Shown: in pieces, positions 31,899 through 39,136 of the stretch
How positions within the stretch are numbered: the first letter of the stretch is position 1
How the letters are laid out: every line of letters begins with the position of its first letter
Source of the DNA: Natronobacterium texcoconense
GTDB lineage: Archaea > Halobacteriota > Halobacteria > Halobacteriales > Natrialbaceae
Direction of reading: 5' to 3'
Length of the DNA stretch: 64,000 nt
NCBI RefSeq assembly: GCF_900104065.1
Contig: NZ_FNLC01000003.1
Location: forward strand, 310,001 to 374,000
The notes under the pieces: model-generated
Databases searched by the model: none
What the model was told of the DNA's origin: nothing
The model's input: the letters and a program-made list of their open reading frames with translations, nothing else
Position numbers and translations under genes: made by a program

Positions 31899-33530
31899 TC
31901 AACTGAGTTTGCTGTCCTCCTGGAGCAACAAGACCAGCATCGAGAGCCCGGAGATAAGGATGAGAAGCAACGCGGGGATCGCTGCGTATCGGTAGGCGAG
32001 CGCGTCCTGGGCGTTCCAGATGATGCTGACGAGTGTCTCCATCCCGATGGGTCTGAGCATCAACGTGACCGGTAGCTCCTTCATCGTCGTCAGGAAGACG
32101 AGCACGCCGCCGGCGATCACGCCGGGCATGATGAGTGGTAACGTCACGCGCCGAAACGCCTCGAATCGGCTGGCGTTGAGCGTGCGTGCGGCCTCGATGG
32201 TCTTGTCGTTGACCTGCAGGACCGAGGATCGGACGGTGCCGACAGCCTGTGGCAGGAACCGGACGACGTAGGCGAATACGAGCAACGCGACGCCCTGCCT
32301 GTACAGCGAGGGAAGTGCCCGGTTGCCCAGGAACACTAGTGCGAGCCCGATGACGACACCCGGGACAGCGAATCCGACGTAGGTCGCTCGCTCGAGTACC
32401 CTCGAGAGCAGAGAGTTTGCCCGTCCGGAATAGTACGCGACTGGCAGGGCAAAGAGACACGCGACCAGTGCGGCCAACAGTGCGAGCCGAACCGAGTTGT
32501 ACGCGAACGCCCACTGGAACTCGTAGGATGGGATTGGATCGCCTTCGCTTCGGAACAGCCAGCTCGTGAAGATGGTGACCGGGACGACGAGCGTGACGAG
32601 GCCGAGCAGTGAGACGAACCCCATCGCGGGCCACTTCCAGTTGCCGAGTTGGATCGTACTCCCGCTTCCGCCGCCACCTGTGGCGTCTTCGTCGCGGCCG
32701 ATCCCGGCTTCGATGACGAGGACGATGGCGACGATGGCGATCAACTGGAGTGCGAGGAGGGCGGCGTACTCGCGGCCGAACTCGGTGGCCTCCCAGTAGA
32801 TCCTGCTCGTGAAGACGTTCGCCCCCATGAACGCGGGTGTCCCGAAGTCCGAAATCGCGTACAGACCGGCGAGCAAGGCGCCTGCGGCGATCCCGGGTCT
32901 GATCTGAGGGAACGTGACCCGCCGGAACGCCTCGAGCGGTCCGGCATTGAGCGTGCGGGCGGCGTCGACGATCGAACTATCCATCGACAGCAACGCGGCC
33001 CTGGTTGTCAGGAACACGTAGGGGTAGGTGTACAGCGTGATGATGAGAATTGCACCGGGGAGGCCGTCGATGGAGGGAATGGTCGTTCCAAAGAGTGAGT
33101 CCACTTCACCACCGGAGCCGAACATCCCGACGAACGCGATCGCACCGATATAGCTCGGGATAACCAGCGGGAGCGCGGCGACGACGGTCCAGACTCGAGG
33201 ATACGGGAGGTCGGTCCGAGTCGTCAACACGGCCAGTGGAACGCCGAGAACGATCGAGAACAGCGTGACCAGCGCCATCAGGACGATACTGTTGATCGTG
33301 ATCCAGGCAGTTCGTGAGGAGACGATGAGGTCGTACGCACGCGAGGGTTCGACTTCGACTGCCCGTAAGACGAGCCAGAGCATCGGCGAGATAACGAGCA
33401 GGGCGACGATGGTGCTCGCGACCGCCAGCATAGCTGTCGACCGATCGGTCTCGGCGAGCCGATCACGGACCGATCGCGAAGAATCCGGATGGGTAGTGAG
33501 TGGTTTCATTGTACTCGTCCGATCCGTCAT
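31899..33530 (-). CDS. Iron(III)-type ABC transporter permease (double domain)
   Basis: A 543-residue FbpB-like permease with two fused copies of the binding-protein-dependent transport domain, about 12 membrane helices in all. Each half carries an EAA loop: DAARTLNAGPLEAFRRVTFPQIRPG and EAARTLNASRFEAFRRVTLPLIMPG, where the ATPase docks. It is transcribed after the binding-protein gene with a 107-bp gap containing its own iron-box-like operator. The ATPase gene is not adjacent. It likely imports ferric iron or a ferric complex. Confidence 0.92.
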   Translation of the reverse strand: MTDRTSTMKPLTTHPDSSRSVRDRLAETDRSTAMLAVASTIVALLVISPMLWLVLRAVEVEPSRAYDLIVSSRTAWITINSIVLMALVTLFSIVLGVPLAVLTTRTDLPYPRVWTVVAALPLVIPSYIGAIAFVGMFGSGGEVDSLFGTTIPSIDGLPGAILIITLYTYPYVFLTTRAALLSMDSSIVDAARTLNAGPLEAFRRVTFPQIRPGIAAGALLAGLYAISDFGTPAFMGANVFTSRIYWEATEFGREYAALLALQLIAIVAIVLVIEAGIGRDEDATGGGGSGSTIQLGNWKWPAMGFVSLLGLVTLVVPVTIFTSWLFRSEGDPIPSYEFQWAFAYNSVRLALLAALVACLFALPVAYYSGRANSLLSRVLERATYVGFAVPGVVIGLALVFLGNRALPSLYRQGVALLVFAYVVRFLPQAVGTVRSSVLQVNDKTIEAARTLNASRFEAFRRVTLPLIMPGVIAGGVLVFLTTMKELPVTLMLRPIGMETLVSIIWNAQDALAYRYAAIPALLLILISGLSMLVLLLQEDSKLS

Positions 33531-33560
33531 CGAGAGTCGAATCTGGTTGATCGCTTGGAG

Positions 33561-33574
33561 TTAGGTTGCCCTAA
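33561..33574. promoter_or_regulatory. Iron-box-like operator before the permease gene
   Basis: TTAGGTTGCCCTAA fits the dyad TTAGG-N4-CCTAA. Minus strand GATTTAGGG just upstream may be the TATA box, so a repressor here would block the permease promoter. DtxR/IdeR-type iron regulators of haloarchaea bind sites of this kind. Confidence 0.65.
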
Positions 33575-33637
33575 ATCCTCCGGACCGTCCTACGGCGTAA
33601 GAAGTGACGAAAACAGACGACGGAAGCGCCGACGGTG

Positions 33638-34807
33638 CTATACCCCCAGTCCTTCCTCGTCGATCAGGTCTCCTGCCTCCTGCAGGTCCATGTCGAAGTC
33701 GCTCAGGTCGAACTCCGGTGGGTTGATCTCCTCGAGGTCGGGCAGCGGCCCGACGTAGTCGACGCCCTCGACGACGGGGTACTCGCCGTTCGCGTCCATC
33801 ATGAACTCCTGCCCTTCCTCCGCCAGCAGGTGACGGACGAACTCGGCGACGAGTTCGGCGTCGTTGACGTCGTTCAGGACGCCGACGCCGGCGACGCTGA
33901 ACAGACAGCCCGCGTCGTTTTCCGTGTACGTCGTTCGGATCGGTGCGTCGGGATCCTCGTTGAGGATACGGGCCGCGTAGTAGCTGTTCCCGAGTGCGAC
34001 GATCGGGTCGTCGTCGCCGCCCCGGTTGACGGCTTCGGCCTGGTCGGAGCCGCCGGTAAAGATCTCGGCGTTCTGGTCGTCGGCCATCGCCTGGACCCAC
34101 TCGCGGGTCTCTTCTTCACCCTCGAGTTCGACCATCGCCTGGATGAACCCGCGGAAGGTTCCGGAGTTGGGTCGGGTCGAGATGATGTCTTCGAATCGGT
34201 CGTCGTGGGCGTACTCCATAATGTCGGTCGGCAGCTCGTCCCAGCTGTCGAACGGCGTCTCGTCGAGCCGGTCGCTGTTGTACTGGATCGAACGGGTTCG
34301 TCCAGTGACGCCGGTCCAGTAGCCGTCGTTGTGCTGGTAGCTGCCGGGGACCGCGTCGACGACGTCGTCCGGAAGCGGCTGGAGGACGTCGTTGTTGTAC
34401 AGTTCGTTCAGTGCACCCGGGTCCTGGGAATACATCAGGTCTGCCGGATGCGTTTCTTCCTCGAGGATCTGGTTGACCTGGACGTCGTTGTCGTCGTAGT
34501 CGGTGCTGACGGTGAAGTCGTCGTACTCGTCTTCCAGTGCCTGAAAGACGGGGTCGATCTGGTCGGGCGTTCGTCCCGAGTAGACGGTGATTTCGCCCTC
34601 GAGGTCGCCGAGGTCGTCCCACGAGACTGCGGTCGAGCCAATCGACTGTGCCATCGGTTCGACGTCAGCGATCGGTGTGCTGTCGCCGCTGTCGCCGAGA
34701 CAGCCTGCGAGTCCCGAGATACCGGCGACGGAAACGCCCGTGGCGGCGAGGAATCGTCGTCGGCCGATCGTCGACTGCTGCGTCGAACTGCTGTCGCGCT
34801 GTTGCAT
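33638..34807 (-). CDS. Iron(III)-type ABC transporter binding lipoprotein
   Basis: A 389-residue extracellular binding protein of the FbpA class. GRRRFLAATGVSVAGISGLAGC gives a Tat signal plus lipobox (cysteine near residue 36). The mature part has ITVYSGRTPDQIDPVFQALED, the first-strand pattern of ferric-binding proteins, and RTRSIQYNSDRLDETPFDSWDELP. CTATATGT on the minus strand about 26-32 bases upstream of the ATG is a TATA box, with an iron-box-like operator wedged between it and the start codon. It works with the permease encoded downstream. Confidence 0.93.
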   Translation of the reverse strand: MQQRDSSSTQQSTIGRRRFLAATGVSVAGISGLAGCLGDSGDSTPIADVEPMAQSIGSTAVSWDDLGDLEGEITVYSGRTPDQIDPVFQALEDEYDDFTVSTDYDDNDVQVNQILEEETHPADLMYSQDPGALNELYNNDVLQPLPDDVVDAVPGSYQHNDGYWTGVTGRTRSIQYNSDRLDETPFDSWDELPTDIMEYAHDDRFEDIISTRPNSGTFRGFIQAMVELEGEEETREWVQAMADDQNAEIFTGGSDQAEAVNRGGDDDPIVALGNSYYAARILNEDPDAPIRTTYTENDAGCLFSVAGVGVLNDVNDAELVAEFVRHLLAEEGQEFMMDANGEYPVVEGVDYVGPLPDLEEINPPEFDLSDFDMDLQEAGDLIDEEGLGV

Positions 34808-34813
34808 ATCTAG

Positions 34814-34831
34814 TTTTAGGCTGACCTAAAA
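34814..34831. promoter_or_regulatory. Iron-box-like operator before the binding-protein gene
   Basis: TTTTAGG-CTGA-CCTAAAA is a perfect 7+7 dyad with a 4-base centre. It lies directly downstream of the TATA box and 6 bp upstream of the start, where binding would block transcription initiation. Confidence 0.75.
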
Positions 34832-34911
34832 TACATATAGCTTCCGATTGTTGCCGGAGATACAGGAGTAAAACGGACGCACTACGGCCTATTCGTGCAA
34901 GCCACCGTTGG

Positions 34912-34927
34912 TTTCGGGTGGCCTAAA
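34912..34927. promoter_or_regulatory. Imperfect iron-box-like operator
   Basis: TTTCGG-GTGG-CCTAAA differs from TTTAGG-N4-CCTAAA at one base. It lies between the divergent binding-protein and methyltransferase genes. Confidence 0.5.
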
Positions 34928-34943
34928 CTCTCAGCAATATCTT

Positions 34944-34959
34944 TTTAGGCCACCCTAAA
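34944..34959. promoter_or_regulatory. Iron-box-like operator before the methyltransferase gene
   Basis: TTTAGG-CCAC-CCTAAA is a perfect 6+6 dyad directly after a plus-strand TATA-like AATATCTTT (about 34936-34944). Initiation would fall near 34965-34970, leaving a leader of about 60 bases with GGAGG at 35011-35015 before the methyltransferase ATG. Confidence 0.65.
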
Positions 34960-35029
34960 GAGACTGTCGGTCCTTCCAGTCGCGTCGGAAGCCGAACCCG
35001 TTTTGCGGTCGGAGGACGACCCTGTGTGT

Positions 35030-35710
35030 ATGAGCGTGCGTGAAGAGTTCGACGAGTGGGCCGAAGCGGGCAAGGACAAGGGTATGGAAGAACGCCACTG
35101 GCACACGGCGAAACACGCGCTCGCGCGCATGCCAGTCGAGGAAGGCGACACGATTCTCGACCTGGGAACCGGATCGGGATACGCGCTGCGAGCACTCCGA
35201 GAAACGGCGAACACGGGTCCGTCGTACGGACTCGACGGCTCACCCGAGATGGTCCGAAACGCTCGCGACTACACCGACGAGGACGACATCGAGTACGTCT
35301 GTGGCGACTTCGACGACCTCCCGTTCGAAGACGACTCGATCGACCACGTCTGGACGATGGAGGCGTTCTATTACGCCGCCAATCCCCACAACACCCTCGA
35401 GGAAATCGCCCGCATCCTCCGACCGGGCGGGACCTTCTACTGTGCGGTCAACTACTACGAGGAGAACGTCCACTCCCACGAGTGGCAGGAGAAGATTTCC
35501 GTCGAGATGACCCGCTGGGATCGCGAGCAGTACCGCGAAGCGTTCCGGGAAGCCGGCCTTCACGTCGCCGAACAGGACAACATCCCGGACCTCGAGATCA
35601 CGATCCCGGGCGAAGCCGAGTTTCCGACGGAAGACTGGGACACCCGCGAGGAGATGGTCGAACGCTACCGCGAGTACGGCACGCTGTTGACGGTCGGCGT
35701 CGCCCCCTAA
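35030..35710 (+). CDS. Class I SAM-dependent methyltransferase
   Basis: A 226-residue Rossmann-fold methyltransferase. SAM-binding motif I is ILDLGTGSGYALRAL (about residue 43), motif II region YGLDGSPEMV, then CGDFDDLPFEDDSIDHVWTMEAFYYA and ARILRPGGTFYCAVNYYEENVHSHEW. The substrate is unknown; the layout resembles ubiquinone/menaquinone or small-molecule methyltransferases. Two iron-box-like operators upstream suggest it belongs to the iron-starvation response together with the divergent iron transporter. Confidence 0.9.
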   Translation: MSVREEFDEWAEAGKDKGMEERHWHTAKHALARMPVEEGDTILDLGTGSGYALRALRETANTGPSYGLDGSPEMVRNARDYTDEDDIEYVCGDFDDLPFEDDSIDHVWTMEAFYYAANPHNTLEEIARILRPGGTFYCAVNYYEENVHSHEWQEKISVEMTRWDREQYREAFREAGLHVAEQDNIPDLEITIPGEAEFPTEDWDTREEMVERYREYGTLLTVGVAP

Positions 35711-35748
35711 TTTCGACTCGAGACAGCCGTTCTCGGTTCGATACCTCG

Positions 35749-36102
35749 CTAGGGAGCCGACTCTGGCGTCTCGGATCGTTCGTCGGCTCGTTTTCGCTGT
35801 CCCCAGAACCCCTCGCCTTTCGTCACTTCGAGGTCGCCGAGCACTTCGGTCTGGCAGGACAGTCGCAGTCCCTCACGGCCCCGTAGTGGCGGCATCGAGA
35901 GCCGTCGCCGTTCGGCCGGCGTCGGTTCACCGACCTCGCCTTCGACTCGAACGGCACAGGTACCACAGGTCGCGTGACCGCCACAGTTGATCCTGTCAGC
36001 CATCCCGTTGTGTGGTGACAGCCCCGCGTCTAGCAGTACGTCCCGGAGGTTCGCGCCGCGTTCGCACTCGATCCGCTCGCCGTCGTACTCTATCGTCAGC
36101 AT
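35749..36102 (-). CDS. 2Fe-2S ferredoxin
   Basis: A 117-residue plant-type ferredoxin. The cluster ligands are CGGHATCGTC (C-x5-C-x2-C) and the distal cysteine in LRLSCQTEV. The ATG at 36102 (MLTIEYDGERIECERG) is chosen because the ferredoxin fold starts there; upstream codons lack similarity. It lacks the long acidic N-terminal insertion of the main haloarchaeal ferredoxin, so it is probably a specialised electron carrier. Its position beside the iron genes may be coincidental. Confidence 0.9.
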   Translation of the reverse strand: MLTIEYDGERIECERGANLRDVLLDAGLSPHNGMADRINCGGHATCGTCAVRVEGEVGEPTPAERRRLSMPPLRGREGLRLSCQTEVLGDLEVTKGEGFWGQRKRADERSETPESAP

Positions 36103-36144
36103 ACACTGTCCTACGATACCAGAGAACAAAGAGCTGCAGGGGCT

Positions 36145-36738
36145 CTACTCGAACCGTTCCCCGGCCGGAATCGTCACCTCGAGCCAGTTCTCTTCCGGCG
36201 GCAGCGGACAGTCGAACGTCTCGCTGTAGGCACAGAAGGGCGTGTACGCGAGGTTGAAGTCGACGACGAGTTCGTCTCCATCCGCGAGTTCGCGGTCGGA
36301 CGCCAGTTCCATGTACCGACCGCCCTGGTAGGTCTGCTGGCCCGTCGTCTTGTCCCGGAACGGGACGAAAAGCGGCTCCGGCTGCTCGCTGCCGGGTCGT
36401 TCCTGCTGGTAGGCCGCCAACTCGTACGTGCCGTCCTCGAGGTCGTCGTCCTCACGCTCGAGGTCGAAGGTAAGCGTGACGGTCCGGAGATAGCGCATCT
36501 CTCGGCCCGTCGTCGTGTCCATCAGGACGACTTCGGGGTCGTCGTGGACCGTCGCGGTCGCGGTCACGCGGTAGTCGGCATCCGGATCGAAGTAATCGAG
36601 TCCGTCGAACCCGTCGCGCTCCTCGGGCGGAATCGGCGACTGTGGGTGCTCGCCAAAGAAACCGTCTTTCTCCTCGCGTTTCGACTCGAGTTCCGCGCGC
36701 CACTGATCGACGTCGAAATCGGCGTCCGTCTCGCTCAT
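36145..36738 (-). CDS. DUF1684 family protein
   Basis: A 197-residue protein. Hallmarks of DUF1684 are the start WRAELESKREEKDGFFGEHPQSPIPPEER, the middle LFVPFRDKTTGQQTYQGGRYME and the C-terminal FNLAYTPFCAYSETFDCPLPPEENWL with its NPYCAY-like TPFCAYS. The function is unknown. The ATG at 36738 is chosen over a much longer in-frame extension that lacks family similarity. It lies 42 bp upstream of the ferredoxin gene in the same direction, so they may be co-transcribed. Confidence 0.9.
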   Translation of the reverse strand: MSETDADFDVDQWRAELESKREEKDGFFGEHPQSPIPPEERDGFDGLDYFDPDADYRVTATATVHDDPEVVLMDTTTGREMRYLRTVTLTFDLEREDDDLEDGTYELAAYQQERPGSEQPEPLFVPFRDKTTGQQTYQGGRYMELASDRELADGDELVVDFNLAYTPFCAYSETFDCPLPPEENWLEVTIPAGERFE

Positions 36739-37045
36739 ACCGTCGTTTGGCGGCCCACACTCGAGTGCGTTGCGTTCGCTGATTCGATCGGACTCCCCGC
36801 GAGCTAAATGCTCGGTGCTATTGCGCTGGCGACGAACAGGTCCGCGAGAAACAGGACGAACGCGAAAAAACCGTCGAACTGGTGGTCTTCGGACTGATGC
36901 GTAGACGTAGGCTGCCAGTGCGAGAACCATACCTGTGATTTCGTGTATTTCAACTACTATGTTTCTGTAGCGCGAGTCGTCCGCCACCGTTCACTCGCTG
37001 AGAGCAGGGCGAACCCACTTCCCTGCCCTTCGGCTATCGACGACC
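36739..37045. other. 307-bp intergenic region
   Basis: Divergent promoter region between the DUF1684 gene and the hydrolase-like membrane gene. An AT-rich patch (about 36937-36965, TTCGTGTATTTCAACTAC...) is the only notable element. No gene seen. Confidence 0.5.
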
Positions 37046-37675
37046 ATGTGGCCCTGGGAACACGCGATCGTCGGCTACCTCGCGTACTCGCTGTTCTGTC
37101 ACGCCTACTACCGCGAGTCGCCGGGCGGCCTCGAGGCGTTCGCAGTCGTCTTCGCCTCCGTTCTCCCCGATATCATCGACAAACCACTGGCCTGGGAGTA
37201 CGGCGTCTTCGAGACCGGATACGCGCTCGGTCACTCGATCTTCTTCGCGATCCCGCTGGCGATCGTCGTCGGCTTTCTCGCGCGCTCGTGGGGCCGAACG
37301 CGTACAGGAGTTGCCTTCGGCCTAGGCTATCTGCTTCACCTGCCGGCAGACGTCGTCGACGGCTACGTCAGGGGTGGCGAGCTCGAGTGGGGGATCGTCC
37401 TCTGGCCGGTCGCGCCGGTCGAGACACCCCCGACGCACACTCACGAAGGGTTTCTCGCCGAGTTCACGCGGTTGTTCGCCGGCTATTTCGACCAACTTCT
37501 TGCCGGCGACCTCTCGACGTATCTGTGGCTCCAGGTCGGGATCGCCGTCCTGACGGCTCTCCTGTGGGTCTACGACGGCGTGCCTGTCGTGCGCGAGTGT
37601 CTGCTGTGGGCTAAACGAGTGCTGTCGTCGGTCGGGGCGGCTATTCGTGGACTGACGAACTCCCAGCGACGATAA
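37046..37675 (+). CDS. Membrane-bound metal-dependent hydrolase-like protein (YdjM/DUF457)
   Basis: A 209-residue membrane protein. It starts MWPWEHAIVGYLAYSLFCHAYY, with the early histidine plus ASVLPDIIDKPLAW and YALGHSIFFAIPLAIV histidines and aspartates that define the YdjM-type putative metal-dependent hydrolases. Later LGYLLHLPADVVDGYV adds another His/Asp cluster. Four to five helices are predicted. The substrate is unknown. Confidence 0.8.
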   Translation: MWPWEHAIVGYLAYSLFCHAYYRESPGGLEAFAVVFASVLPDIIDKPLAWEYGVFETGYALGHSIFFAIPLAIVVGFLARSWGRTRTGVAFGLGYLLHLPADVVDGYVRGGELEWGIVLWPVAPVETPPTHTHEGFLAEFTRLFAGYFDQLLAGDLSTYLWLQVGIAVLTALLWVYDGVPVVRECLLWAKRVLSSVGAAIRGLTNSQRR

Positions 37676-37680
37676 CCAGT

Positions 37681-37944
37681 TCACTCGCCCGCGTCGCCTT
37701 CGATCGTCAACACGCCGTTGTGAACGGTCACGTCGTTCGCCGTCGCCGGAAGATCGAACTCGAGTTGTCGGTCGCCCGCGACGACGATGACTCTCGAGTC
37801 GAGGACGTCGATCGAGACGCCGTCGTCGGTCGCCACGTTCTGTCCGAAGTCGACGACGACGAGGTCCTCGCGGTCGTCGTACTCGAAACTGCGGACGAGC
37901 GAATCCTGACCGTCGGCTTCTCGAAGTGGTTCTGGTACGTTCAC
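37681..37944 (-). CDS. Small HSP20-like beta-sandwich protein (DUF7127-like)
   Basis: About 87 acidic residues with a run of beta strands (DLVVVDFGQNVATDDGVSIDVLDSRVIVVAG, then LEFDLPATANDVTVHNGVLTIEGD). The ending, FDLPATA followed by GVLTI, is the alpha-crystallin/HSP20 C-terminal pattern (LP...NGVLTI). The first credible start is the GTG at 37944; a longer TTG start at 38016 is less likely. Tentatively the haloarchaeal DUF7127 family. Possibly a small chaperone-like protein. Confidence 0.65.
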   Translation of the reverse strand: MNVPEPLREADGQDSLVRSFEYDDREDLVVVDFGQNVATDDGVSIDVLDSRVIVVAGDRQLEFDLPATANDVTVHNGVLTIEGDAGE

Positions 37945-38077
37945 GTTCGTCTCGAGGGATGGATGACCGGTAAGGGGTCGGCCAGCAACGGCCTGCCGCC
38001 GTGGTCTGGGACGCAACGCTTATTCGTTCCCACGAAATCTACTCAGCCATGTTACACTACGACTGTTCACCGACGTT

Positions 38078-38084
38078 GGAGGTG
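38078..38084 (+). promoter_or_regulatory. Strong Shine-Dalgarno before the CPBP gene
   Basis: GGAGGTG is a perfect complement to the haloarchaeal 16S 3' end and lies 11 bases before the GTG start at 38096. With a TATA-like GCTTATTCG at 38018-38026 it defines a leadered mRNA of about 50 bases. Confidence 0.6.
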
Positions 38085-38095
38085 CCGTCGACGCC

Positions 38096-39055
38096 GTGAA
38101 CGATCGTCGACCGCTTCTCGTCTTTCTCGGGTCTCTCGTGGCGCTCTCTGGTGGTTTCGTCGCTATCTCGTGGCTCGCCGACGTCAGTATGCTCGTACTC
38201 TTGCCCGCGTACATGTTCACGCCGATGCTCGCCGGAATCGTCACCTGCATCGCTGGTGGCCCGTCGTTCGAGGCGGCAGGGCTCCGGTTTCCCCACGGAC
38301 GCTTTCGCTGGCTCGCGGTCGCCGCGGCCGTTCCGATCCTCCTCGTGTTGGTCGGGACGGCGATCGCACTCGCGATTCCGGGCGTCGAGTTCGTCCCCGA
38401 CGCGAACCCGCTGACCGGCGAGGGGACCGAGTTCGCCGAGACCCAGACACAGGACGGTGAGGCTGCCGCTGGACCGGACCTTCCCGGCTGGCCCTGGAAC
38501 CTGCTGATTACGATCGTCGCCGCACTCGTCTTCGGCGTGACGATCAACGCCGTCCTCGCGTTCGGCGAGGAGTTCGGCTGGCGCGGCGTCCTCCTGACCG
38601 AACTCGCACCGTTTGGCTTCTGGGGTGCCTCGGCGATCATCGGCGTACTCTGGGGTCTCTGGCACGCGCCGGGGATCCTCGAGGGATACAACTACCCGAA
38701 CTACCCCGTCGTCGGCGCCGGAGTGATGACCCTCGCCTGCCTCGCGATGTCGCCGGTCTACACGTACGTCACGATGCAAGCGAAGTCGGTGCTCGCGCCG
38801 ACGATCCTGCACGGGACGTTCAACGGCTTCGCGGCGACGATGCTGGTCTTCGCACAGGGTGGCCACGAACTCCTCGTTAACTCCGTCGGCGGAATGGGGA
38901 TTCTGGCCTTCGGCCTCGCTGCAGTCGTGATCGCCGTTCGCGGTGCGCCCGATCTCGAGCGGGAGTGGGCGCTCCCTGACGAAGGTACTGCGGGCGAAGG
39001 CGAAACTAGAGATCGAGATTCAGGCCCGCTCGAGGCGTCGCCACCCGAGGAGTGA
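38096..39055 (+). CDS. CPBP family intramembrane metalloprotease
   Basis: A 319-residue protein of the CAAX-prenyl-protease-like (Abi) family with about eight membrane helices. The catalytic motifs are FGEEFGWRGVLLTEL (EExxxR type, about residue 163), FxxxH-like GLWHAPGIL and the late histidine in PTILHGTFNGFAA. Substrates are unknown; prokaryotic members act on membrane peptides or bacteriocin-like targets. The start is a GTG backed by the strong GGAGGTG, and it overlaps the stop of a 16-codon upstream frame (38049-38099) by GTGA. Confidence 0.9.
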   Translation: MNDRRPLLVFLGSLVALSGGFVAISWLADVSMLVLLPAYMFTPMLAGIVTCIAGGPSFEAAGLRFPHGRFRWLAVAAAVPILLVLVGTAIALAIPGVEFVPDANPLTGEGTEFAETQTQDGEAAAGPDLPGWPWNLLITIVAALVFGVTINAVLAFGEEFGWRGVLLTELAPFGFWGASAIIGVLWGLWHAPGILEGYNYPNYPVVGAGVMTLACLAMSPVYTYVTMQAKSVLAPTILHGTFNGFAATMLVFAQGGHELLVNSVGGMGILAFGLAAVVIAVRGAPDLEREWALPDEGTAGEGETRDRDSGPLEASPPEE

Positions 39056-39136
39056 GAACTGCGCGGGTTTATCACCGAAGCCGCGACGAGTTCGGTCCGT
39101 CAACGCTATGGACGACCGGAGAGGAGTACTGACAGC

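Noticed and set aside
36943-37614. Plus-strand 223-codon frame overlapping the hydrolase-like membrane gene
   Set aside because: Arginine-rich shadow frame; the gene in the overlapping frame has family motifs and membrane helices.
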